From Mantis religiosa (Eukaryota > Arthropoda > Insecta > Mantodea > Mantidae): a stretch of 64,000 bases of DNA. Positions 54,701 to 64,000 of the stretch are shown here, piece after piece. Below the pieces are notes generated by a model that was not told the origin of the DNA, made no database searches, and saw only the letters and a list, made by a program, of their open reading frames with translations. Position numbers and translations under genes: made by a program. The stretch is taken from positions 51,139,647-51,203,646 of the forward strand of contig CM060951.1 of assembly GCA_030765055.1 (NCBI GenBank), given 5' to 3'. Numbering within the stretch: position 1 is the first letter of the stretch; every line of letters begins with the position of its first letter.

Positions 54701-57700
54701 GTGGAGAAGCCAAGAAGTGCATTGAACAAGCTAAGCTTTTGGAGAATTTAGGAGAAAGCTTGAAAGGAAAAAAATTGAAAAAAATTCAGAGAATATTAGA
54801 ATCTGATTCTGACACCAATTCTGAAGAGGAAGAAAGCAACAAACAAGTACAAGAAAATACAGTTGAAAATAAAACTAAAGCAAGCCTGGAACCACATAAA
54901 CACAAAAAGAGGTCACATCACAGGATTGTCATATCTGATGATGAAAGTGAAGATGACAAGTCCAAGAAAGAAAAGGATGCACCTAGAAATGAAGGTTCAG
55001 ATAAAGAAACTGCAGAATTATCAGAAACCAATCAGAATAACAAATTGGGTAGTGATGCTCAAGGAGACATTCCAGATAGCACTCCTAAAGGAGAAAAAAC
55101 AGTGAAAAGGTATTCTAAAAGACGATCTGCACTGCAACTGCTTCAAGAAGATACTCGAGAAATGTTTATTTGTGAAGGTGTTGTGACTGCAACAGGACAC
55201 AGAATGTGTAGGCTTCTAAAGGAAGCCCCTTCAGATATAAATGTAGATGATATAGTTGAGTCAGCCACAAGATATCAAAATGAAGCTTCAACAACAGCAG
55301 GAGACTCTGATACTTCATCAGTTGTAAGTAAGAAGCACTCTCGGAAATTTAAGGACAAAAAGTTTACTAAAAAGAGAAGTGAAACAAAATCTACAAAGAA
55401 AAGTAAAGGTAAAGGAAAACCTGATACATCAAATGTGATTTCTGCTGTTAAAGAAGATACTTTAAGTAAAGCCCAATTATCGAATGCAGAGGATAGTTCA
55501 AGTCCAGTAATTAAATCACGTAAAAAGTCAAAATGGAAAGGCTATGTAATGGAAAGTGATGACTCTAATAATGATGATGATGATGCTATTCCTTATGTGG
55601 AAGAAAATAAAGATACAAAGGAATCTGTTGAGAAATTAGAAGATGAAGATATTCCACTTCAGAATATTTTACTCACTAGAACAGCAAAAGCTAAACTGTT
55701 GAATAAGTATGAAGAAAATAATCAGCACAGTACAAACTTTAAGACAGAATTTGGAAGGCGTACTCGATTGCCTAGAGTAGTAATTGAAAAGACTGATATT
55801 TCAAAAATTGAGTATACGTTTAAGCCTCAAATTTCTTATGCTGAAGAAACCTCAGATGAGGATATTTCCTCAATTAAAGATTATGCTTCCTCTGAAACTG
55901 AATTTAAAGCAAAAGAAAAATCTAAACAAAGCGCACGCCATGGTAGGCGACGCACTGGAGGAAAGGACCGTAAAAAGGCTCAGAAGCATAAACCTAACAC
56001 TACCATAGAGCAGAATACAATGCAAAGCAAATTTGTGCAAGAAACTTTAGGAACAGACTTCTTATACAAGAAAACAGGCAAAAGAAAACAAAGCTATTTT
56101 CTGGGAAAGAAAATAAGTGATGTTGTTGAGAGATTAACCTTACGAGCCCAAAGTGTACGTGTGGAATCAGCTCTACAAGAATCAGCTTCCCTTGAATCTA
56201 TAAAACCAGAAGCCAGTAAAACCAATATTCCTAGTGATAGAATACTCAAACAAGCAAATGAACCAGATGAAGTTACAGAAGAGTCCGCATATTCTGGGAT
56301 GGATAAAATTTCAAATGTTAAGACTGAAAATGTAGAACTTCAGGATGAGGCAAATGTTAAAACAACTCGAATTACGCTTAATCTTATTAGAAAGACAAGC
56401 ATGCAAAAGAAAACAAAGAAAAAGAAAGCAAAATGGCAATTAGGAATTATAAATCATTCAAAAAAGAAGAGTGGTACGAGGTCTAAATTTGATGAAAATA
56501 AATATACTGGGAGTGGAAAAAAGATGACTGTGAATGATTCAGAAGTAAAATTTGAGACCGAAAATAGCGCAAAGAAGGAGTTAGATAAGCAAAATATCAA
56601 GCTTGAAAATGAGGCACATGGTAGTATAAATGGTTCTGTTCCCAAAGAAACAAATATTAAAATGAACAATTCAGAAGAGGATACTGAAATACAAATTTGT
56701 GATAGTGAGAACCAAAGTAATGAATTAATCAGCTCAAATGTAAATGAAATTGCTACAGATGTTAATTATACAGATAAAGGGTATGCATTTGATGGTAGTA
56801 TGAAGTATCCATGTAAACTCTGCCTAATAAAATGCAGACCCATAGTGTTTCATTATAAAACTGCACATGCTGACTCTGAAGTTCTCATATCTAGACTTCC
56901 TGAGCTGGAAGCAGAGATAGCAATAGCTGATTCTAAGGAAAATGACTATAAAGAAGTTGAGCAGGAGGTTTTGAAAAGTAAAATTAAAAGAAGAACAAAG
57001 AAAAATCAAAGAGTATTTTGCTGTAGAATATGTAATCAAATTTGTTCTTTTGCCGTTAACTTTTATGATCATCTTACCTCTCATACAGGAGAATATCGTT
57101 TTAAGTGTGGAAAGTGTGATTTCAAAGCAACTACACAAATGCATGTGAAATCACACTTTTATAGCCAGCATCCTGAGTATAAGGGAATTGAAAGTGTAAG
57201 TACAGAAATTCTGGCTGAGGGCCCATCAATGGATTCAAAGTACATTTTAGGATATTTGTGTAGCTCGTGTAACTTTGTGCAACTTTTGAGGTCAAATTTA
57301 GAGAAACATATTGATTTAAGGCATAACAAGGATGCTGAAAAAGCTGAAATTATATGTATTAATATGTCTAAGGTCAAAGATGCTTTGGAAAGAACAAAAG
57401 GCTCTAATGAAAGTGCTCATACTGCAGTTGAACCTAAAGAAGAATTGGCAAAAGATGTTCAAAGCAATTCTGTAATTAATTCATCAGATAGAAAATTAAT
57501 TGTTGAAGAGGATAATTCTAAAGCTACTATTTTTGATTCAAATAATTTGGATGCATATCATTCAGAAAAAATGGAAGAAAGCATTGTAAATAAATCAGCA
57601 ATAGCAGATGATGTTGCAGAATTGAAGGAATTATCACAACGAGAAGATAAAACAACCATTGGTGACAAAGCAGTTGAAAGTGATTTAATATGTGTGGGAA

Positions 57701-59434
57701 TAAAATCTCATGAAAATGAATGTTCTAGCAAAAACTGCATAGAAAGTAACATAGGACCTGAGCATTTTTCAACTCACACAGAAAGTAAGACCCTCTCAAA
57801 TGATGGTATAAATATCGAAGAAAGCACAGATTTGATTGGTCAAAATATGTCAGCTAATTCTAAGATAAAAGCAGAGGTGACTGATAAACATTGTACATCT
57901 ACATCAGAAACAATACCTGTTACACATGAAAAACCCAATGAGGTAGATGAGAAATTTTTTGTTTATCCTAATGATGTAGAAAATGATGAGGATGGAAAAT
58001 TTGATCAGATGAAAAGCATTTTCGATAATCTGAATGGTAAACCTTCCTCTTTTCCTTCTGGATGTGATGTGTTACAACGTCTGCAGGATAGTTTAATATT
58101 TGAAACTGAAGCTGCTTCAGTGTTAGAACAAGAAAACAACTTGAAAGAGCCAGCAATTGAGGAAGAAAAGGAATTTCCTAAATCAGAAACTGAAGTTGTA
58201 CAAGCTGTGGAAACTTTGTTAAAAGATATGGAACCAGAAATATCTACTGATTCAAATTTATTGAATAAAGAACTAGGAACATCACCCAGCTCAGTGCCAG
58301 ATAAAGGGACTGAGACAAAATCGAAAGAATCAGAGTTGAATCTGTGTGCTCTTTCTAAAAGAACTGAAGAAAATCCTAGTCTTCCTCTTGAAGATGAAGA
58401 AACTGACATTGTGAACCTGAGTGATACAAATGAAACAAATGCTAATCAAGAAAATAATAGCAACATTCTACAGCGAACTCTCACAAGAGATATGGAAAAT
58501 AAAATTGACTCTGCTGATACGAAAACACCTAAAATCATTGGAGTTTATAGCAAAGCTGATGGGGAGAGTAGTGAATTTTTTCCAGATGGAATTGAAGGGT
58601 CAGAGAATGAGGATGACTCAAGCAATAATGAATGTATAGACCCACAGATGGAGAAGGAGAGTGACTTGCTTGATGAGGCTAAAACTATTTTGAATACTGC
58701 AGATCCTTTACACAGAATGGTTGAGATAATAGAAAATCTTATATCTGTGTTAAGTCCAGAACAAGAAGCAGAACCCAAAGAGAAAAATCAGGAAGATAAA
58801 CAGGACACTGCTATGGAAACAGTAGATTACAGTATAAAGCCAAATTTCAATGTTATGCCTAAGGCACTACCATTAATTGCTATAGAGGCAAAGGAGATCA
58901 TGGCAAGAAGAGGCACTATTGATAAAGTTGAATCATCTACTGCTTCTATTCGCATGGGTCCAATTATAGTAAGATACATTGAGGGTAATATTCTGTATTT
59001 GTGTGGCCTTCGTGGATGTTTTTTTGCTACAACAAAACAGGCAAAATTTGCTAATCATCTTGATACCATTCATAAGAATGTTAGGTGGGATGATAAGTGC
59101 AAAGGCTGCTTAGATGCTGGATTTTCTAAACATTATCATAAAATAAAGCTTGTGGAAGCTCTCCAGCATGTTATTGAGCATCATGTTCCTGATCTCGCAA
59201 GTAAATGCAAAGCAATTTCAGCTGAAGAACATCTGGCAACAACAGCAAGCAATAATACAGCATTGCCAACAGCTGCAGACAAAGAGCAGCAGTCAGCATT
59301 TACCAATAATAAGCCTGCAGAATCAACCCTACCAGCTGCTGAGGAGGAAGCAAGAAATATTGCAGCTGCAGAACCCCCTAGTCAACTAATTCAAATTAGA
59401 AGATTAGTTAATGATTTCCAATCATTAGAAATAG
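51753..59434 (+). CDS. Zinc-finger protein gene, giant exon 4
   Basis: This single exon of 7,682 bp lies between TATGTTTTAG (51752) and a GTAAGC donor (59435). Its first base completes the Lys codon from exon 3. It encodes about 2,560 residues (124-2684) and ends with one base of a split codon, so the gene continues past the window or into an unseen exon. The N-terminal half is disordered, rich in Ser, Pro, Lys and Glu, with DPR motifs near residues 500, 520 and 661 and a Gly/Pro/His-rich part (about 560-820). Residues about 970-1030 (QEWIEALIKKSFQCGEAKKC) and 1120-1160 (RRSALQLLQEDTREMF, GVVTATGHRMCRLL) look folded. C2H2 fingers start near 1811, 1881, 1909, 1960 and 2541. Acidic and basic tracts suggest a nuclear chromatin or RNA-linked protein; this is inference. 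I do not recognise the gene. Confidence 0.9.
56812..57330 (+). other. C2H2 zinc-finger cluster in exon 4
   Basis: An atypical finger CKLCLIKCRPIVFHYKTAH has only nine residues between Cys and His. Three canonical C-x2-C-x12-H-x3/4-H fingers follow, starting at 57022 (CRIC, with a TGEYRF linker), 57106 (CGKC) and 57259 (CSSC). A basic segment (KSKIKRRTKKNQR) precedes the second. Paired fingers with a TGE linker usually bind DNA; targets are unknown. Confidence 0.85.
59002..59190 (+). other. C-terminal Cys/His modules in exon 4
   Basis: CGLRGCFFATTKQAKF through HLDTIH is C-x4-C-x12-H-x4-H. It is followed at once by CKGC ... HVIEHH, a second Cys/His group with a longer spacing. The pair looks like one compact unit, different from the finger cluster at 56812. 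Confidence 0.75.
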
Positions 59435-59584
59435 GTAAGCTCATAAACACAGCACTTTTATTAATTTTTAGCGTAGAACTTATAAATGAAAATGGGTACA
59501 AATGTACCTGTTCTATTAACTAAATGAAGTTCAGTAAGCTAAAAGCATTCTGTATATTTGATTTATAAGGGCAATCGAGGATAA
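59435..59584 (+). other. Start of intron 4
   Basis: GTAAGC donor, then AT-rich DNA. The exon 4 frame stays open to a TAA at 59521, so an intron-retained end 29 residues longer is possible. Confidence 0.6.
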
Positions 59585-59600
59585 TTACTTTTAAATTTTT

Positions 59601-59641
59601 CCGGAACATATTTCTGAGGCTTTGCCTCTATCATCAGCCGG
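59601..59641 (-). ncRNA. Hammerhead ribozyme candidate
   Basis: Minus strand: helix I CCGG/CCGG, core CTGATGA, helix II GAGGC/GCCTC with loop AAA, GAAA, a two-pair helix III (A-U and a U-G wobble), GUU triplet. Slightly weaker than its mirror at 59997. Confidence 0.65.
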
Positions 59642-59996
59642 CCCTCGACTGGTTCTCATTGGTGTAGTTGACGATATTTTGTCACAGGTCTCCTCTGGTG
59701 GCGGTTCAAGGAACTTGCTGAACAAATCTTTCTGGGGGATGTCAAAATTGAATACTTTGTTCCTATTTTTTGAAATGAAGATTTGTTCCCATGTGGATAG
59801 TTCTTGTTTTCCTGATGTATGTTTTAGAAAACAAGAACTAACCACATGGGAACAAATCTTCATTTCAAAAAATAGGAACAAAGTATTCAATTTCGACATC
59901 CCTCAGAAAGATTTGTTCAGCAAGTTCCTTGAACCGCCACCAGAGGAGACCTGTGACAAAATATCATCAACTACACCAATGAGAACCAGTCAAGGG

Positions 59997-60037
59997 CCGG
60001 CTGATGATAGAGGCAAAGCCTCAGAAACATGTTCCGG
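59997..60037 (+). ncRNA. Hammerhead ribozyme candidate, best core
   Basis: CCGG (59997-60000), CTGATGA (60001-60007), helix II GAGGC/GCCTC (60010-60022), GAAA (60024-60027), helix III A-U and C-G with loop AU, cleavage predicted after U60033 (GUU), then CCGG (60034-60037) closing helix I. All invariant core bases are present. A GUU triplet is allowed but slower than GUC. Confidence 0.7.
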
Positions 60038-60053
60038 AAAAATTTAAAAGTAA

Positions 60054-60587
60054 GTGTTGTTTAGTGTCATTAATCGACTCTCTTTAAAGTTAATTTATGA
60101 GTATCAGTTTACTTGGTCTGGATTTTCTTAACCTCACTGTTTTCTATTTTGATTGAATTTTCTTGCTTCTTCTTTCTCTGTTACAATTATTAAGCTCAAC
60201 TTGCTGCTTTTTTCGACCCTACTTTTGATTACTTATTTCGTCTGACATGCTCATATCTTCTTCTCTGCCTCTCACAACCACACTCTTCTTTCTTCCCTTT
60301 CTCAGTTTGCCTACCATTCTTTTACCTTGTCGATATAACCCTGCTTCTCAATCTCATCTATTTTTTACTTTTCTAACCCCTTGTGTTCCCACTCTTGATA
60401 AACTGTATTTTCCACATTGTAATTATGTTTTCCATGTTTTCTAGCTCCACCCTTTCCCCCTGTCCTCTTCCCATAGCACTGTTTATACTCTCTGTCAACA
60501 CAGGCAACCATTTATCCACAGTATCTTTGCATTTTGGACATTACTCCTATCAGAGTCAGCATGTTTGTCCCTCTGCTCTGCTTGGAT
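60054..60587. other. Intron or intergenic DNA, pyrimidine-rich
   Basis: 60110-60480 is strongly C/T-biased on the + strand. No feature recognised. Confidence 0.5.
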
Positions 60588-61857
60588 GTTGCCTGATCAC
60601 TTCAGTGATGGTCATTTAAACCCTGCATGGGCCGAGAACCGATACCCAATAAACAGAATAAGACATTTAAGTTATTAAATGCTGTAAAATTGCTTCTTAA
60701 ATACACACTTGTATCTTCTGTATTTATTAAGTAATTTTCATGAAACAGAATTCAGTTTAAAGCCCATTAAAGGCAGTATACAACCATGGTATCATTAAAG
60801 TAGAGTTTATATTCATAAACCATTGAAATTTCACTATTTTGTATCAATGTAGTGAAAGCCATTTTTTGCAGCATCAAATGCATCTAATTGTGAGTCATTG
60901 TGTTTTATCGCGCATACGAATGATATGTATATATATTAGCTATGTAACAAGTTCTCTATTTCAAGATTCTAGGGTTCAGTTTATGCTACCCATAAACTGC
61001 ATATGTCTGAACTTGCCTGGTTCTCACTGGCGGGAACCAGGAGTACCAACAATGAAACTACTACGGCGTGTTTGTTTCACATTACGCTAACAGAATATAA
61101 TAGGATTGAATTTTAGTGCAAAAAATTATGACCATAAGAAAATTATGATCATTCTTTAGTGAACAGCCTAATTAAATCACTGCTTCCTAAACACAATAGC
61201 TTCAGCTTCACTTCTAGTCTGTGCATCTGCCCATTACCTGTCAATAATTGCAAACTTAGTTGTTTACTAAGAGCATATGGTGTGTTTCTTCATAGTTGGC
61301 ATGAGTTAGCAACATTTTAGTGCCCTTTAAGCCTGTCTTTGGCAACATTACCCATTTTACTTATGTTCCAACTCTCTACATAAATTAGGTAGATGATGTT
61401 GGTGTACATTAATATGGCCACCATGTGATTATTAACATTATCATTGCACAAACTCACAGTCTTGACTAGATTTATCTTATCTGGTTTTAGTTTTAAACTT
61501 TGACATTCCAACTGAAATACCTCCGTAGTTTTCTTATATTTCGTTCTAACTTTTTTTGATGATGTAAGAGCATGGCAGTGAATAGATTCAGTTTGTTTCC
61601 ATATGTTTGTTTATTGTATATGTTGTGAGAAACTCATGCTGGAAAGAAACAAACTTCTCTGTCAGCATCTGTATGTACCTCTTATTACAGTATTTCACAA
61701 CTGAAGTTTATGGTAACCTTATGCAGCTTTTTGCACTCAGTAATTTAATTATTTATACTCTCTCGCAGTTCAGAGAGATTGTATTTTTTTTTTTTTTTTT
61801 TCAGCTGTTGGAAGTTCATTGAATAGCACATTTGAAATTGTTAAATTTCAGTGTTAA

Positions 61858-62310
61858 CCATGGCTGATCCTAATAATAGAGCAAATAAATTAGCATGCAT
61901 AGGATGTGTACAGGCTTCTGATATCACTTCAGAAAATGTGAAGGACCTTTTTCTGTTTGACATGATATCAATATTGATGGCAAATTTTCAGATTTTGAAA
62001 GAGGTGTTGATATAGGTAGCAGTGAGGAAGAAAATGACTAGCATCCTTCATGTGTTCGTGAAGAATAAACATTATGGGGTGGTCAAAATAACTCAAACAC
62101 ATATAGACATAGACAAATAAACATATTTTCTCTTGTACAGCTAACTTCTGACAGTCAACCAACTGACGTTTTCACAGTTTTTTTACTGCTGACTGAGTGT
62201 CTCTCATTGTTACAGAAACAAATGTATATGTGAGTAGGGGCAAGGAAGTCCTGACCTCTAAAGGCAATTTAGAGCCTAAGAGGAGAACTAAGAAGTAGAC
62301 AGTGTGCGTG
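61858..62310 (+). pseudogene. piggyBac-like transposase N-terminus, copy 2
   Basis: ADPNNRANKLACIGCVQASD followed by ITSENVKDLFLFD and the acidic stretch GSSEEEND, typical of piggyBac N-termini. Then TNVYVSRGKEVLTSK before the LINE insertion. The catalytic entry YWSTDG-like sequence resumes at 63549. Frameshifts are present. Confidence 0.65.
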
Positions 62311-62326
62311 TTATTTGTAAACCTAC

Positions 62327-62426
62327 GATATATCTGTATATTACGCAATGGAAGTACAAAATTTAAATTGGTTTGTAATAACCAATTTAAATTTTGTACT
62401 TCCATTGCGTAATATACAGATATATC
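62327..62426. repeat. 47-bp perfect inverted repeat at LINE 5' end
   Basis: 62327-62373 and 62380-62426 are exact inverted copies with a 6-base loop (TGTAAT). The right arm is LINE coding sequence (LPLRNIQIY region); the left arm is its reversed duplicate. Confidence 0.92.
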
Positions 62427-63545
62427 ATAACACCATTTTTGCTTCAATGATGACGTATGCGGCAGCAGTTTGGGCAGAAAGGATGGATGATGTGCAAATA
62501 AGAAGATTGTTGAGAAGAACGCAAAGAAAAGTATTATTACGTCTGACAGGAGCTGTAAAAACAACACCAACTATGGCATTGCTAGTAACAACGGCCATTT
62601 GGCCGATTGATTTATTAATAAGATTGAAGGGCGCAAAATTTTGGGCGAAAAAAGGAAACTTAGAAAAAGTTTATAATATAACTGGAGTCAGAACAAACAA
62701 ATCTTGGGTGATTAAAAATAGTTTAAAAGATAAATGGCAAAAAGAATGGACAGAAAGTCTAGAAGGTAGAAGAGTGTTCGAAATTTTTCAGAACGTCAAA
62801 GAGAGACTAAAATTGAATTTTATTCAACCAACAAAGGGATTTATACATTATATAACAGGACACGGACCTTATAAGACCTATTGGAAGAAAATCAATAAAA
62901 CTGAAAATGATATATGTGAATTATGTAACAAACAAGATAATCCTGAACATGTAGTATTTGAATGTGGAAGATATGCAATTCACCAACAAGAAGAGAGGCA
63001 TGCGCTAGCAGGATATATCGTATATGACATAATTCGAGATCAACAATTGGTAAATAAATTACAAGTTTTGACTAACTTTGTAAGTAAGAAAGCATGGGAG
63101 GTAAAAATATTCAAAGGAGAAAGAGTTGATAATGGGCGAAGAATAGTACAAGATCCAAGAAGGAGTTCTAGAATACAAAATAGGATAAGACGGGAAGAAT
63201 TATTGAATAATCTAACAATGGAGTTGACTGCATGGGCGGCGGAGGGAGAGAGTGATGGCAGAGGCCATGGTGGACTACAGAATTAGTAGATTTAGATATA
63301 GATTTAGGAAATAAGGATTTTGTAATTTTTATAGTTGTTTTCTTTTGTTTTTTGCTTTTTTGTGTTTATTTCTGTTATTTTATTTCATTTTATTTTTGTA
63401 GAGTAGCTTTCTGAGAGATTTGTATAATTATAACATTTGTAAGGATTTTATGGAAAAATAAAGAGAAAATTTGGATATATGCCCCGGTATAGTTGTCTAG
63501 GTGCCGGGGTAGAATATTCAGATTTTATTTATTTATTTATTTATT
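62380..63545 (+). mobile_element. R1-clade LINE, 5'-truncated
   Basis: Carries the last 300 codons of ORF2, a 3' UTR with GCCCCGG/CCGGGGT hairpin arms (63482-63511) and a (TTTA)n tail to about 63545. AATAAA lies at 63459. Its insertion split the piggyBac copy. Confidence 0.8.
62427..63286 (+). pseudogene. R1-type ORF2 protein, C-terminal part
   Basis: MTYAAAVWAERM, LLRRTQRKVLLRLTGA and TTPTMALLV are the region after the reverse transcriptase in R1-clade ORF2. ITGHGPYKTYWKKI and CELCNKQDNPEHVVFEC follow, a C-x2-C-x7-H-x4-C motif near 62920-62970. The open frame extends upstream through the inverted repeat to an ATG at 62348, but that start is an artefact of the insertion. Catalytic RT domains are missing. 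The frame has no internal stops, so the insertion is rather young. Confidence 0.88.
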
Positions 63546-63736
63546 AGAATTGTACTGGTCTACAGATGGTATGTTTACTGCTCCATTTATTAGGGGGAAA
63601 TAACAGGTCAAATATGGGTGATGTGGACCTACCATGAAGATCAGGTAATACAAGCTATCTCTCTTTACGAAAAACAGTTAAATGGTATAAAAAGTACTTT
63701 TACTCCAGCTGGATATAGCCATATGCAACTATGCAT

Positions 63737-64000
63737 GATTGGAGGAATTAAGTAACAATGACATCAAAATTAATTGGAAAAACTATTTGTAGCCAGTTCT
63801 TTGACACTTTGTCACTTACATTTTTATATTATTGAGGGACTAGTTTTGGAAGTTGTCGCCTCCATTATCAACCTCTATCCAACTGTCGGTCGTCTCCACT
63901 CTTCTCTGGCATTGGATCTATGAACTACTTAGTCAAATTATATACAGGTGGGATTTCATAGTTCATTACTCAGTTCTTATTTTTCCATATGAATATGTTC
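63737..64000 (-). mobile_element. Penelope-like element, left arm of fold-back 8 (window edge)
   Basis: TTGGAGGAATTAAGTAACAA onward matches 27772-28040, the left arm of fold-back 1, with about 20% differences. It runs to the window end in the endonuclease coding part. The right arm is expected beyond 64000. It replaces the end of piggyBac copy 2. Confidence 0.8.
63834..63875 (-). ncRNA. Hammerhead-like motif, decayed core
   Basis: Helix I GAGG/CCTC is intact and differs from GAGA/TCTC in fold-back 1. The core reads TTGATAA. AAAACTAGTC replaces GAAACTAGTC. Probably inactive. Confidence 0.5.

Larger units (their letters stand above)
59585..60053. mobile_element. Penelope-like element fold-back 7, near-perfect
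   Basis: Arms 59585-59811 and 59827-60053, each 227 bp, are almost identical inverted copies with a 15-bp spacer. Each arm reads outward: endonuclease end (TTWEQIFISKNRNKVFNFDI), a PPPEET tail, hammerhead and AAGTAA. High arm identity suggests a young insertion. It lies 150 bp inside intron 4 of the zinc-finger gene. Confidence 0.9.
60588..63736 (+). mobile_element. piggyBac-like transposon, copy 2, with LINE insertion
   Basis: 60600-60935 matches 45350-45660, 61610-62300 matches 46650-47150 and 63545-63730 matches 47200-47340, in order. The left TTAA end has decayed, and the right end is replaced by a Penelope-like unit from 63737. The R1-type LINE at 62327-63545 is absent from copy 1. Confidence 0.8.

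Noticed and set aside
51962..59389. Many 60-130 codon frames within exon 4 on both strands
   Set aside because: Shadows of the long frame; no independent motifs.
51922..59523. Exon 4 frame as a stand-alone gene starting at 51922
   Set aside because: Codon 51922 is GTG, and the same frame is open upstream to a good acceptor at 51752 that joins in phase to exon 3. The stop at 59521 lies past a strong GTAAGC donor.
59622..60047. 141-codon frame across fold-back 7
   Set aside because: It reads through antisense of one arm and sense of the other; only the second half is a real endonuclease remnant.

Overview
The window is nuclear DNA of a large, AT-rich, transposon-filled animal genome, most likely an insect. 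The evidence is tRNA-derived SINEs, mariner, Tc1, piggyBac and P-like DNA transposons, CR1/jockey-, I- and R1-type LINEs, a Ty3/gypsy element, Penelope-like elements and long GT-AG introns. The order of insect cannot be fixed from sequence alone; a cockroach- or stick-insect-sized genome is a guess. There are no prokaryotic features.

One host gene is recognisable, on the + strand. Four exons join in one open frame with GT-AG junctions: 20773-20962, 38716-38782, 41218-41336 and 51753-59434. They encode at least 2,684 residues of a lysine/serine/glutamate-rich protein with a short helical N-terminus, DPR motifs and a C-terminal group of C2H2 zinc fingers. The gene runs off the window after a GTAAGC donor at 59435. 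I do not recognise its name. Its introns hold most of the repeats.

Layout: 1-3242 is plain sequence with one SINE. 3254-4955 is a broken THAP-domain, P-element-like transposon. 5358-11016 holds SINEs and a decayed LINE. 12931-16295 holds two dead transposase genes, one split by a SINE with a 12-bp target duplication. 16905-20361 is a reverse-strand Ty3/gypsy element whose reverse transcriptase is deleted in frame. 21664-27117 is an almost pure (TG)n tract of 5.45 kb. 27770-38715 (rest of intron 1) holds Penelope-like fold-backs, two LINE relics, a solo LTR and SINEs. 39800-41176 is a complete-length Tc1/mariner element ending 41 bp before exon 3. 41337-51752 (intron 3) is a nest of transposons. 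59585-64000 holds another fold-back, a second piggyBac-like copy carrying an R1-type LINE, and the start of one more Penelope-like unit.

The most interesting signal is a recurring fold-back architecture. At seven or eight places (27.8, 28.8, 43.6, 45.7, 45.8, 49.2-51.6, 59.6 and 63.7 kb) 3' ends of Penelope-like elements lie head to head as inverted repeats, with broken ORF ends facing inward and terminal repeats facing outward. Several arms contain a compact hammerhead-ribozyme core, and helix I changes on both strands between copies. At least four divergent subfamilies share this layout, which suggests a repeated insertion mechanism rather than one accident.
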